Source: Scortum barcoo
Lineage: Eukaryota; Chordata; Actinopteri; Centrarchiformes; Terapontidae
Reading direction: 5' to 3'
DNA: 64,000 nucleotides
Assembly: GCA_023238725.1 (NCBI GenBank)
Contig: CM041531.1
Location: 16,452,643 to 16,516,642, forward strand
The position numbers and the translations under genes were made by a program. Each line of letters opens with the position of its first letter. Within the stretch, counting starts at the first letter, position 1. Shown here in pieces: positions 25,201 through 39,600 of the stretch. The notes under the pieces are model-generated. The model did not search any database. It was not told the DNA's origin and saw only the letters and a program-made list of their open reading frames with translations.

Positions 25201-28200
25201 CAGGATTTTGAGGCCAATACTGATATTGATATTTTATAGTTATTTTTTAAATAATTTGTGACTATGATATACTGAATGTGGCAGTCAGTGCTCTCCGGTG
25301 GACTAAGTATGTAATGGAGACACTTTCCAAAAATTACCTCAAAACATGCAGTATCTTTGACATTTCTCTCTTGTTACCTAATGGCCAACATGCTAATGCT
25401 AATAACTATATTTCTGATGTAAACTGTTATCAGCCAACTTATTGCTTGAGCTCAAGTAAAGCTATCCACTTGGAGAATATGTGGTGAAAATTAGGAATAG
25501 CTTGGAGGAAAGCTTATGCCTTAACTATGAGCAGTTTCTTGCAACCCCTTTGCAGGGGGGGGGGGGTTAGGAACCACAGTACTAAACACTCAGTGACACT
25601 TAATGTTTGATTATCAAACATTAGCTGGTGCGGTGTGCACATCGACATCATGATAGGAAAGTAATTTCCTTTCAGGCCAACATTGACAAACAGTTGCAGC
25701 TGCTGGTGATGGAGACAGAAAATGAATCCACACAGGGGAAGCACCTCTGTTTGAAACCGCCCTTGTCAAGTGGATTGGTAATACTAAATAGCTTATCGCA
25801 GTAAATAGGGAAGCTGTCTGTTTCATTACTTTATATCCATGTAGCAATCTGAGTGAAAAATACAGATAAAAGATTTGGTTATAATAATCATCCACTTATA
25901 GTGATCACTTTGGCCTGGACTGACATGATCACTTTAGGACGTTTTCACTGTAGTTAGTTGGAATCTTTATTTTCATTTCGAAACATGACGTTCCTTCCTC
26001 TTGTTATGACTGATGTGGTGTTTTTAGCCTGACAACACTGTGGCCTCCATGACACGTGACTGCTTATTACCATAACTGAAGCTGAAATTCCCTTTCTTTC
26101 AGGGTCAATGAGCTGTCTTTGCCCTTGGATGACCCCAACAGCCTGGAGGAGGACATGGGGGTCGTGCTGTTGGACATGAGTCTGTCTCTCAGAGATGGAG
26201 ACAGCAAGAGAGGCCATGTATGGCAGCCTCTCTTTTATTTATATGTATATATATATATAGTGTGTGTGTATATATTTACTGCATGTTAGCATTAGGGATA
26301 ATTGTTATTAACTGTATTTATCACACATTTATGATTTAACATGATATTTATGTCTATTTCCTACTAACCACAGTGTCATTTTGTTTTGCACCTAACATGC
26401 ATGCTCCTGTTGGCAGCGGTGGCCCCAAAAACGAAAACGAAGTATTAGGGTAAGGCATGATGGAGGGATATTAAGTATCATTAAATTGGGTTAGCATTTT
26501 ACAGATATCTGCCAAATATAAAAGAGAAGCATTATTAAGTCAAGATGAACTATTAAAAGAGAACTACAGAGTGCCCACCTAGGTCTAAAATGATGAATCA
26601 GTTCATGCCCAGGTTATGGCTTCCCTCAGTACAGCTCAGAGCAGTCAAACTAGCAGCACAGGGTGCTGAGACGCTAACCTTGAGTCTCCTGGTTGACCAA
26701 GTTATTAGAGTTATTTGGCAGTTATCTGTAACTAAGTTGGACAGAATCAATTTTGTCTCTCTGCACAAGGGGGCAGCAAATCCCCATGTTAAAAACTGTG
26801 TCTTGAGTGGGAAATAACTTTGACAAATGTGATGTCTTGAATATTTCTAAAATTAAACATGAAGAATTCTTAACAGTCAGTGCTCACTAAGGCTTTAAGT
26901 TTAAGTTCCTAAAACTCAGTAGAACCTTCTTGACTCCAAAACAGCACCAAGTTCTTTAGCTATTCATTTAACAAAGACCAAAGCAACAGTAAATTGATTC
27001 AATGGGTATTTTTGTATTAAAAGCATGATATACAGTACTTTATTCCTCAGTGCCATAAACCAAAGCCATTGTTGTCTACAAATTATGAACACCATGAATC
27101 ATGTAGTTTATTGATCCAACATACAGTACACTGCTCTGCTGATGCACATACTTTTGTAAAAAATTATATTGCCTTTTGAAGAGATCTGTTAGTAAAAGGT
27201 GCCCCTTATAGGGTAATAGGGTAATAAAACATTGTGTATGAAGGTCACAAGTACAGAAGTACTTACTTAGCTAAACCATTATCTATCTACAGTTTGCAAA
27301 CAAGAAGAATGTTTTTCTTTTTTCAAAAGTTACACAGTGTTGCATTAAATAAATGTCACAATGTATTTGCGACCTTTATTTAAAAAAAAAGGTTTATGTT
27401 GTCAGTAGAAACAGTGGGCCACACACAGTGTCACAGCCAGAGTCATTGCCAGTGTTACCCATTAAGTAAGTCTGGTCGTGGTGATCTGACTTCTCCCTGA
27501 CAAGGTGTTTTCACCCATAGAGCAGCTGCTGAATACATGCTTTTTCTGCTTATTGTGGCATTTTCTGCACTCTTCATCCTCTGTATTGCATGGATCTATG
27601 TGTCTAAGTGGGACAAGTCTTTGTGAGATTCTTGAAACACCACATCTGGCATCATCATCATCCCCAGGATTAGTCTAAAAACATTTTACCATGTCTGCAT
27701 GTTTGTAGATTGAGCTGCAGCCATACTCTTCGGTGTTTAGAAGTTGTTTGCAGTATTGAACAGATGTACCTAATATAGCGGACACAGAGTGCACGGTCCC
27801 CTGCAGATGCTTATTATACTCCGCTGAGTGCATTCAGTGTGGCCTGCTAATTGAAACACTGCACATTGCACACAATGCATGCGGCAGAGCATATTCGGAC
27901 ATGACATCAGTGTCAGCTTGTTCTGCATTAATTGAATCTTGGTTTAATGTATCTCCCTACAGTGCAGTGTCTTCATGTAAGCTCTGCTAATTATCTTAGA
28001 ATATGGCTCCTTATTATACATGGAAGCAAGACGCTGCTCTGCATTGTGGCTGCTGCAGGATTTACCTAATCTCTCAGTGAAATGAAATGAACGATTTAAT
28101 TCTCTTTTCGCTGGAGAAGAGATATAATGCATTCTCATTCAGCTGTCTTCCAAGGGTGCTTGTTGTATTGTCCAAATCACTGATCTGGAGCATGTTGCCA

Positions 28201-30010
28201 TCTGATTTAAGCTTTATCTGGAAGAGCTGACAGTTTCTAAGTAAAATACCGCTCTGTTCACTGTCCCTGCTTAATGCACATGTGCATTGTTAGAAAAGAG
28301 TATTATTGTTAAATATGCAAAAGAAATCTCTCCTGTTTCAAATCCCTGTCCTACAGTCGGGGGGTTCTTCTCAGAGCGTTCGACTGTCAGAGATGCTGAG
28401 GAAGAGTCAGCTGTGGACGTCTGTTGTGTCAGTGACTCTGGTCGAGGGTCAGGAGCTGCCGCTGGACACTCAGGGAGGTCAATTCTTTGTTCGCTTCAGA
28501 CTGGGAGAGCAGAGATACAAAAGCAAGGTACTGGATGGAGAACGGATGCTCTTCATCTCCTGCACCCCCCTCCTCCTCTTGAGTGGTCTTTGTTATTCCT
28601 AAACCCCCTCTCCTCTTTTCTCCCCTAATCCTTTGGATGGTCTTTGTTACTTCACCCATTTCTCTAAACTCATCTTGCCTATTGCTGTTATTTCTCCGTT
28701 TCTCCTTTCTCAAGTTAAGAATTACACTAATCTGGTAATGTACTTTGTTGCTACATGCAAAATGATTGTAGTGTGTTAAGAAAAATATTGGACTTTGAAA
28801 ACGGACACTTTATATATTTATTAATATTATGTTATTGACCTTGATATTGGCAATACCCATTAGAAAGTGTTTTATGCAGTATATACATGTATTTTTAATT
28901 TTTCATTTACATTTGCCTTAACTGAGACTGTGTCCAGAGTGATTTATGATTAACAAAATCATACAATAATCTGATAAAAAGTGCAGGTGTTTGGGCCTTA
29001 ATACAGATCATGTGATGTGACATGAAATGCACAAGCTCTAATCGCCGCTCCTCCTGGCAGCTGCATGATGTGTGGCAGTGATGCTCACTTTCTTGTGCTG
29101 CCGGCTCTGTGGTGACTGTCATTGATGATTATCTTCCTATTCTGAAGCATCATCCATTACACATCAAACGCTGCATCCTAATGAGCAACAATGGTCCTTT
29201 TTCTTTTTCTTTTCTTACGTGCAGGTTCAAAGCGACAGCAATTACTTTTTATGCCTTCATGTGTGATGAGAATTTGTAATGCTGATTTCTGAAACAGCAA
29301 AACATTCACACACAAGTCTGATGGAAAAATCTAATTCACAAATAAATAAAAAATGTGCAACTGGTCCATGTTCTAAACAGTAGCTGTGAAAGTGCATCTG
29401 GATAATTACAAACCTGAAACAAACATGTTTTCTGACATTTGACTGACTTTTACAGCATGTAGAAAAAGACAATTAGAATTACATTTTTTGACTGTCTGTT
29501 ATCTGAATTTGAATGACTTCTCTTAGTGTTCAAGGTAGACCACACACGAGTGCATAAAAGTTTGTGGGGTTTTTTTTGTATGTTTCATGCTGTAACCTCA
29601 TTTTTGGTGCAGAATCACTGCAAAATACCCAACCCTCAGTGGAGAGAGAGGTTCACCTTAAACCAGTTCTTGGACAGCCCAGAGATCCTGGAGGTAGAGC
29701 TCTGGTCCAAGGAAGGACGAAGGACTGAGGAGTGTTTGGGAATGTGAGTCGGTACTCAGAACCTGTGTGTGTTTGTGTGTGCGAGTGTGTGTGTGTGTGT
29801 ACTTGCCCTACAAACTCGACATGGGAACAATCTTAAAGCTAATGATGTGATTGACGGTGAGCTCTGTGTGTGTAGCTTTCATAATGTGCAGCACGGACCA
29901 GTGTGAACATTTGGGCAGTGTACAGGTGTACTTGCTTTCATGTCCACATGTGTACAAGTGTATATTTGATGTATGTACATTTGTTTGATGTATGACTGCA
30001 ACTCTACCTG

Positions 30011-30041
<31 letters not shown>

Positions 30042-33000
30042 TTTTTGTACAGGTGTAATGTTGATCTGTCCAAAGTCCCTTTCAATGAGAGACAGCTGAT
30101 CACACACACCCTGGACCACGGCAGAGGACGTTTGGTCTTCTCTTCCTGCTTACACGGAACACATGCAGCGGTGTCTCCATCTCTGACCTCTGTGCCGCAC
30201 CGCTCGACGAACCTCAGGAACAACAGAACCAGCTGGACAACTACGTCAGTATATCGGGCTCTTTTTAATTGATGCTATCAGAAAAGTCATCTCTAAAAAC
30301 TGCGACAAATGACTGGAACTAACCTAACCAATTAAGGCAAATAGGCAAAATCCCTTTACAATTTTACAATAAATGAAGAGAAAATAGATAGTCTCAGATT
30401 ACAATGTGTACAACAACAGTCAATCCAGTTTTAGTCTGAAGCTGGTGAAACATGCCATTTGGATTATTAAAGTCTAAACTGTTCTAAAGATTCTTGCAGT
30501 ACTTCCTGTGTTGAAAGGCCAAGAGGTGGCAGCATCTGCCTGCTTTTGTGCTGAGAGTCAATAATAAAGATTTGTGCTATATCAGTGTTGAGTGTAAGTG
30601 TTTGGCATTGTAGTGAGGAGATGTTCTGATCATAGAAGAGGTTGTCCAGAGACAGCCTGCAGGTCCAACATGAACTCTTCTGGTGCTTGATGATGTAGAA
30701 AAAAGATGACCATCCCATTACAGTTTGCTTCATGCTATAATCTATTAACTAGAAATAATTACCATTTTAACATCAACCATTATCCAAGGTGTAACATAAG
30801 GTTTCCAGATGTCATATTCTGTCGTACAATATTGGTCTTGCAGCCACTGGTTTCAGGTCATACCAGAGAGGTATGAAAATAAACCTGCAGCAACCTGAAA
30901 CTTAAGATGAGTAATCCATCATGGGGAGCTTTCAGTTGGATTAACTGTCAAAATTGGATTTTAGTTGCGTGCACGGACTGTTTTGAGAGCATGTCTTGTT
31001 GGTGTTTTTAGGTTCTTATGAAAAATACTGACATGAGAATTACGAGTCAGCTGCTGAAGATAAAGGTTTATAATTCAGATGGGAAAAAGTCACGAGTCCT
31101 TCCATACCTTCATCAAGTGTTTGGTTTAAGATTATTGCAAGAAATGTGAGAGTATGTAGCAGTTGTTTTTTATTTGTTTCTCTTACTGCATTTCTTTTCA
31201 GTGGTTGTCTTTCAGCTTCCCTCAAACTTATTTGAGTTACCTTACAATGTTTACAGTAAATCTTCAGAACTCATTTCTTTTGTCAAAAGTGGGAAAATGC
31301 ACAGCTTATTTGGCACTGAGGTAGGAAACATCTGCATTTACAAGTTAGCACAGGTCTGATGCACTGGCTGACCCTGCTACTTTGCACACTTATAGACAAT
31401 ACAAACACATTTTCTCAATGAATCTGACTGAATTTAATTCATATAAAATCTAATCAAAGGAAAGAAACACATTATCGGTTTTTGGTGCAAATATTTTCAT
31501 CTGGGATTTGGGTGCCAAATTTATTTTTGAAAGGACTCCTTTTAACATTGTGAGGTAGGACATGTTCAAACATTTTTGCAATTTTTCACTCACCTTGTGT
31601 GTATCATGAAAAAAAAACTGAACGACAAATATAAAAGGTTGGGCCGTCTTTTCTAATTTGAATTCAAATCTTCAAACCCACAAGCTCCCTGTCTGCTTAC
31701 TGTCCCTACAGAGTTTGAAGCGCTCCCTGAAAAACCTGCGTGATGTTGGTTTCCTTCAAGTCAAAGTTCTCAAGGCTACAGATCTGCTGGCTGCCGATTT
31801 AAATGGTACGGCACACACTTGGATTACTGTCCTTCCTTTGTTCTGTTGTTATATTAAAAGGGACAGAGGGAGCCAGGAGTGTGCGTGCTAGTGTTTTCTG
31901 TTGTGTTTTACAGGCAAGAGCGATCCCTTCTGTGTGTTGGAGCTGGGGAATGACAGACTGCAGACCCACACAGTCTACAAGAGCCTCTACCCAGAGTGGA
32001 ATAAAGTCTTCACATTGTCAGTTTGAGTCTCTTTTTCCACACATTTGCTCAGTAATACAATGTGATGTATGTAGTGTCAACCACACACATTCTGTACTTT
32101 GATGGAAAAACTAGGACATAATGCTTTTGTGTGTGCTGGTTTGTGAGGGCTATCTGACCTCCCTCTTTGTCCCTGCAGTCCTGTCAAAGACATTCATGAT
32201 GTTCTGGTGGTGACCATCTTTGATGAGGATGGAGACAAGGCGCCAGACTTCCTGGGAAAAGTTGCCATTCCCCTACTCTCGGTACAGACTACCTCACTCA
32301 GAGTCCGTCATGCAGACAATGGACTAATCTATTTACACTCTGTGTCTAAATTAAAGTGAAGAGGGCGATAACACTCCAGTGGGTTGAAGGCTTGCTAAGA
32401 TGTAATCCAGCATGACTGATGGTCAGGTTCATGGCTGAGTTCAGCACCTGATGCCCTTTCTGTCCCACAGATCCGCAGGGGACAACAGATCACCTTCCCG
32501 CTGAAGAAAGAGGACTTAGGTGGGCTGTCGAAGGGGAGCATCACTCTGGAGCTGGAGGTTTTTTTTAACCCTGTGAGTAAAAGTTCAGCCTGCAACCAGG
32601 ACATGAGTGCATGATGACTATGAAAGATTGGCCTGATTCAGTGCTTCATGTGTCTTATTTCCCTGCTTTATTTTCATTAGGTCAGAGCAAGTATAAGAAC
32701 CTTCCAACCAAGGGAGAGACGATTCATGGAGGATAATCCCAAGTTTTCCAAAAAGGTTTGACACAGCTTTGAATGATTTGCTGTAGAATCCAGAGTTGGA
32801 GATCCAAAAATATTTTAATTCACATGGTAGATTTGAATTATTCAGTTTAAATCCAGAGCAACATATGCTACATAAGAATAGCAGAATACCCTTCAACTCC
32901 ATTACTGCAATAAATAAATAACTTGATTGACAGAAAATTAAACAGCAGTACTTTTTCTTATGTTATAGTCTAAAACCCAAAGATATCCATGTTAACATGA

Positions 33001-36000
33001 ACGTGTGATTTCAACATTTTTTGTTTGCATTTTATAGAACAGTGTTTTTTTAAGCAAGAAGATTTAATAGAAGATTAATCAATAATGAGTGATAATTGGT
33101 TGCATGACAATAAGTGCTACAGGCAACCAGCCTGACCAGAGATCAGAGGTCACTGCACTTTTGACATTATTAGTGTGATGCTTGGATAATTGAAATTTCA
33201 ATAGAAAGAGAGGAGCATGAGAGAAAAAACAGACATAGATGAAAACAAATTTTACAATGTTTATTGTCACTGAGTTTGTTTTGGACTCAATGTGAACTAA
33301 TTCTACTTTACTCTAAAAAGCAGTGACTGCAGAAGCAGACTTTCCTTTGCCTGAATTAAGTGAATTGAGCTTTAATTGACCCCAACTGTGACTGAGTTCT
33401 TGTCCACCGTTCTGCTGCATTAGTTTGATATGCAGTGTGTAAGACAGGGTGCGAGACAGGGTGCCTGACTGTCTGTACTTCCCACAAAGACTCATTGTTG
33501 TCAGACAATACATTGCTCACTAATGCCAAAATTGGCTTACGCACTGAGGACTCAGATCGCAACATGCAGGTTTTCCTTCTGTTTTGGTCTTGGTTGAAGA
33601 AATCTGCTCAAATTACTGACATTTTTTGCCCCTTGACCACAACAGCTTGTTCCGAAACACACCAATTACTCTCACTAATTCACTGGCTGACAGGGCGTTT
33701 CCTGTTTCATATGGAGCTGTACACAATAAAATCATGATTAACAGCACTTTTCTCTATTATATGCACAACTACTTTAATATTTACATGTTTTGCCTGTTTA
33801 TAATGTGTATCTTTCAGGCTCTGGCCAGGAACGTGCTGCGTGTCCAGACGCTGTACAGGGCTATCATGTCGACTCTGCAGTACATCAAAAGCTGCTTCCA
33901 GTGGGAGAGTGTTCAGAGGAGCCTGCTAGCCTTCCTGGTGAAGTGCTTTAACTGCTTATCAACACACTATCTAGATCTCTCTATGTTTTCCCTCCAAGCT
34001 GCGGAAGACAACTGCAGTCTGGCCAGCCCCTACTTGAACTCTCTCAGCGAGAATCTTAATCAATGTGGTGTTGGGCTCAGCAGAAACGCAGTCCTGGCCC
34101 TGGCTCTGTGTTGGAGTGGACGCTTTCAGTGTTTCGCGGATGCAGTTAAGCCTCAGCTGGAGCGGGTAGAGTCCCAGTGGAGTCAAGATAGAGTCTATTT
34201 TTGTTCTACTTCCCTGACAACTCATTAACCCTCTGTCCAGTCTGTGCTCGGTTTGATTTAGACCCCATTATGCAGACAGAAGTCCAATTAAAAGGCTCTT
34301 CAGAGATAAGGCTTATTCTCCATCCTGCCATTGTAAAATACAAGTGTTAAGCAAGTGTGAAGACAGAAACACAGGAGAAGTCTCTTAGCCCTTGTCTTTA
34401 AACTGCAAAGTGGAGTGGATGCTGATCTTTTTGACGTTATTCTCTCCCAGATCCTGCCCGCCTGAAATGGCATACAGCAAGTTGTGCATTAACTATGCAG
34501 GCAATCGAGGTCATGGAGAGTTCCTTTTGTTTTTGCAGCTGGCGTCCTGTAGATGGCACTAAAGTTGTGCTCAGCGTCTTAGGAATTTCTTATGAGACTG
34601 GTAAAGAGATACTGTACACCAGCCAATAGTACAGTTTGTTCAATTTGCTGTGAAAATGGGAGCTGCAGCACAGAGCTGTTCTCTGAACAGAAGCCACTCT
34701 TTAGTATTTTGCAATTCAGGATCACTTTGACCTGTAAAAACTGCATCGTCCAGGATGGGGTCAGGGGTCCGTGTGCTTTAATCAGCAAAATATTTATCTA
34801 TAATGTAGAGGTACTCCCAGTGAAACACCATATATGATTATTTTCATTTGATAATGTACTTACCCGCCCCCCACCCTCCCTTATGCATACTGTTAATTAT
34901 TTGAGATAATATTGTTGTTTTGCCTGACAGCTCAGCCCCACACAATCAAGCTCAAATCATACAAGCATGAACAAGCACACAACACACACACACACACACA
35001 CATATCCTCCCACTGAATCTTAGTGTTTGAAAGACAGTACCATCTGTACTCATGTTTTCACACTCCCTATCTTTTCAAGCCTCAGTGAGAAGAAATAAGT
35101 GCCTGCTTAATACCGTCGCAGTAATGAATCAAGTTTTCTCTCTTACATGACAGGATAGAGTGATGAACTGCCCCCAACATCTGCACATTGTCAGATGGCT
35201 TTGTGCAGAGCGCTTTAGTCAGTGTATACTTAAAAATGTACGGGTTATTTCAGTGAGAAACCTCAATCCACACTGTTGCCCCGCATTACTTTATTTTGTT
35301 AGAGGTGGCGGAACTTGCTCTCTAACTTACCTTTTTTATGACCTCCAGTTTTTTGTTTGAAATATATCCTCAGTACTATACTCCCACCCCGCCTGTAAGT
35401 GCCAAAAGTACAAAAGCGCAACTCCCACCTGGAAATCAGAGTCATCAAAGTCAAACCTTCAATGCAGAAAACCAGAATTCACCTCCACAAATTGAAAGTG
35501 TTGGTCATAGTTGTTTACATTTTTGCAATGTAACAGTAAATCTGCATCCAAAGCTACATAATCTTTCATAGTTGCCATGAAGATTTTTGCTCATATGACT
35601 GCTGCACAACTTTAAAAATAAGAAAAAATGTCTAATTGCAACTAAAAAGATTAATTCGTAATCAATAAAACACAACCTCAATTCACTCAATACACCCAGA
35701 GGCTTTGCTGCACCAGCCTTACTGGGTATGGTGTGACCAGTAGCTCATAGTGGCTAATGTTTGCAAATGTTTGCAAACTGACTCTTGACTTTCCTCCATT
35801 TGTACTTCTGTTAAACTACATTTTAACATATAGTGTTATCCCATAATCACAACTTGTGGCCACAGAACCTGCTGTTCAGCAAAAGTTACATAGTCTCACT
35901 TTAAAACAAGGAATGGAGTAAATGATGTCAGTGCTCTTGGATTACCGCTGTGCCATGCAAATCCTTCCCCGAGCATTAGTGTGGAAATCCTGCTGCATTC

Positions 36001-36622
36001 TGAAAATGTGCTACCCTCCAGTTCAGTAGCTCTCCTAACATTAGGTAGCCTTTCTTTTTTCTTTTTTTTTTTTTGCTCTCTCTCTGATCTGGATTGTATT
36101 TCCAGAGCCCCTTTTTGCTGTCGAAGACTATGTAATGCCTCTCAAGCTGAAATGGGCTGCAATTATCACAATCTTTATGGGCTGAGTATACATTTCCACC
36201 AAAGCGTGACTTGGCTTTCCCCTCATCCCGGCTCTCCCAGTCATTACAAAGTCCTCACTAATAAAACATAACCCTTTCAGTGAGGAATTGGTTTCATCTC
36301 CTCTCCCAGGCCCTGTTTTGGCTTGTGATAACACAGACAAGAGCATGCTTGGCTTTTTGCACATTAAAGCTGATGGTGGTAGTGGTGGTGGTGGGGGTGG
36401 ATCTGCCATCTTTTTATGTCAGTTGGTGCCTCAGAGGAGAGTGATGTCTTTACCAGATGTTCACTTCTATTTTTATTAGCATATAAAAACCTGTAAACCC
36501 TTGCCCACGCCTTGTGGCTCGCTGCCATTTTGGCCAGCGCTGCCTCTCCGACAGGATTATTTTATAGTTCCATTTAGCTGTGCAGTTGAGACATCACGAG
36601 CCACGTTTCTTTATCCTCTTAC

Positions 36623-36664
<42 letters not shown>

Positions 36665-39600
36665 TGAGCCACGCACAGGTGGAATGTGCATCACAAGTGC
36701 CATTATGGATGCTAATGACATATTCGCACACAGGCTCCCCGTGGCTGCGGTGAATCGCGCAGGTCGGCTTTTATGTACACAAGATGAGAGAAGCAGAGCA
36801 ATTAGACTTATGTGGTTAATGTCAATGCATATGCAGGGGGTGGAGGGGGAGCCGGTCCAGCTGAGCGGAGCGATCGCCCCGCACAGCGTATGCAGAACAG
36901 CTGTACACAGGAAGCGAGGCTTTGATAGTGGCAGGGTAGCCTTCATCTGTTTGACCAGTGCCTATGTAATCAATAGCAGATCGGATCAACCTTTAGCTGG
37001 CGGGGATTCAAGGTTCTATTAAAAATGTCTTTGGATGTGACTTATTTTAGAGCAGTTTGTTTTCATCTTGTCCCACCCCTCCTGTGTCTGACCTCACTAA
37101 TATGTGACCTCTGTGGCCTTCTGTCTGCAGCTCTTTGTGGTGACAGTGTGGTACTGGGAGTTTTACATGCTGCCCTTCTTCCTGGTCCTGCTCATCTCGT
37201 GGAACTACCTCCAGATCCGTTCCGGCCGGGTCAGCCAGGACCTGGTGAGTCCAGAGCGGCATCATCAGCCTTGTCCGTCTTCTGCTCCTTCAGCCCAGGG
37301 ACCCCCGCTCGTGTTCACACTCCTTTCTTTATTTTGTAGAAAGAAGAATGGCTACCTTGGCCGCATTTTGTTCTCATAATTAAAAAGCTGGTTTGTTTCC
37401 ATAGCAACCAGCTGCACCTAGCTCCATAATACATAATAATAAAATAACACATAATGCATAAGCATAGAAAACTCACTGAATAGACTAATGCAACATATCA
37501 TTATATCCTAAGCCAATTTGCGGTGCTTGTCCTTTACTAACACTGTTTTCTTTTTTTCCCCAGTCCGCCTCTAGTTATTGTCCTGAATCATGCCTCTTCT
37601 TCACTGTAATTGCTCTGTTGCCCTCCTCTTGTTGTGACTGGTCACATTACAAAAACTTTTAGCACTCTGCTCTGAAAAGGTCACAATTCACAGTGTTTTT
37701 CTCCCCACTGTGACCACTCTCAGTTTCACAGAAAAAAAGGATGTTGCATCTTGTCTGTGCTCAGTGTGGAGGAGCAGCTGTATTTACTGTATGCAGTGCT
37801 GGTAGTTCAATACAGACTATACGTTCTAGCAAATTACATATACAGAACGCTGTTCAGACAACAATGCACTTTATTATACAGTGAAATCAGTGATATATCA
37901 ACTGGTTTACAATCATGTAGGCTTGAAATTAACAAGTGTTTTATTGATGTGATAATGAAGTAAGACAGTTTTGAAAAATAGCCAGTGACTTGTTCCCAGA
38001 GCCCAAGGTCACATTTCACATCTTTTTTTGTTGTATTGGACAGTACATAAGCTAAAGATATTAAATTTACAGTCATATTGAACAATAATTAATATGTTAG
38101 ACAACTGATCAATCTTAAAAATAGTTGTTAGTTTCCATTTTAGTAATTCATTTAATCAACAAAACAATTAACTGACTAATCATCTCAGCTCTAAACAATG
38201 GTAATGAATATACTGTGTAGACATTTCTAAAGAACCAGACAATTTCAAATTACATTTTCAAGTACAGATTCCCATCATGTGATGTAGAAATCTTTCTACA
38301 TGGCTGACTAGAAAAGGGAGAGTAAAACAAACGCTTAGGTGAGAGGAGTAAATATTGATATCAATCAAAAGTTTGGGTGTTATTCGTTCAGAGTTTAACG
38401 CTCAAAAACTCTACTCCTCTGCTTCATCAGGACTGTGTGCATAATGTTTGATCAAATTTGATTCACAGTGCTGGCAACATGAGCAAACAGCCGATGAGTC
38501 CCACCCACTTCAAACCAGACAAAACAAAAATTATAGAAAATCTCTTGTATTAAAAAACCTAAACCCTTTAGACTTCGGCAGAAAATAGTGTGTGCATGTA
38601 AAGACCCATTACTCATGGACTGAGAAAAAAGGAGTTTTCAGGGCCTTTTAATTTTGTTTCACTTACACATCACAACAGACTTCTGTTTTTTTCTTTTTCC
38701 CTCTTGCTGCAACAGAACCAAGCTGTGTACACAGCGCTGACATATCATCACCTGCAATGTTAACACTGCTAACATCTGGGGTTGTGTATCTGTCCACTTG
38801 GCAAAAGCAAATTGTTCTTGAAGTTTCTGATTAATATTCACTCTCCTTTTAGTCTGTTTTTGGTCTCTACTAGCTTCTGACAAAACAAATCTGGCCTTTT
38901 AGCTGCTAAATTCCCACCATGTTCACCAGCCAGTCTCTAACTGTGCCTGTGTGCTGTTCGGTGTTGGGCAGCTTGCTGAAAACAGCTGCCCGCTACAGCC
39001 ATACAGTGATATGAGAGCGGTAAGCGTGAACCAAACCAGTAAAGTAAGCTGGAAAACCAAACCAGTGAGCTGACAGATGCTATAGCACTAATCAGAGCTG
39101 AGGGCGACCACACAGTGGGGTGGTGGGTTTTGTCAAATTGAGCAACTCCTCTCACATACAAGTAGTCATTGATCCACTATTAATTAAAAAATATTGATTA
39201 CTGGTGCTTTAACATATTCTTATATGCCTCGGGATGCCCAGTGCTGCCTTGTCTTTTTATGTCGAAAGTCAACATGATGTGTCAGTCAGCTGTCCTGCAG
39301 TGCTGAGTGTTTTCGGAGGCTGACCTCAGGGTCACCACTGAGCCCTGCACTTTGTCAGATGACGACCACATGAGCATGGTGGAGTTCATGAGGAGTCCCA
39401 GTGTCAGAATGACCAAGTTTGTGACATTGAAATCATTAGAATTTCAATTTTAAAATATTTTTCTTATTTTGTTTTTTTTTTTTTCCAGGACAATATGGAT
39501 TTGGCAGATGAGGATGAGGATGATGAGAAGGTATGCACCTGAGGTGGCTGTGTTGCTGTTCTTTATTGATTAAGCATCTGTATTTCTATATGTTGATGAA

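Larger units (their letters stand above)
33938..37130 (+). other. mctp2: mctp2 intron with poly(T) and candidate enhancer
   Basis: It holds a (CA)n run near 34980-35001, a repeat-like block 35690-35905, a 34-base T-run (36627-36660) and a complex GC-richer block at 36661-37010. Confidence 0.6.

Noticed and set aside
33938..34228. Continuation of a mctp2 exon frame into the intron
   Set aside because: Homology demands splicing at 33937 to 37131; the downstream residues match nothing in MCTP2.
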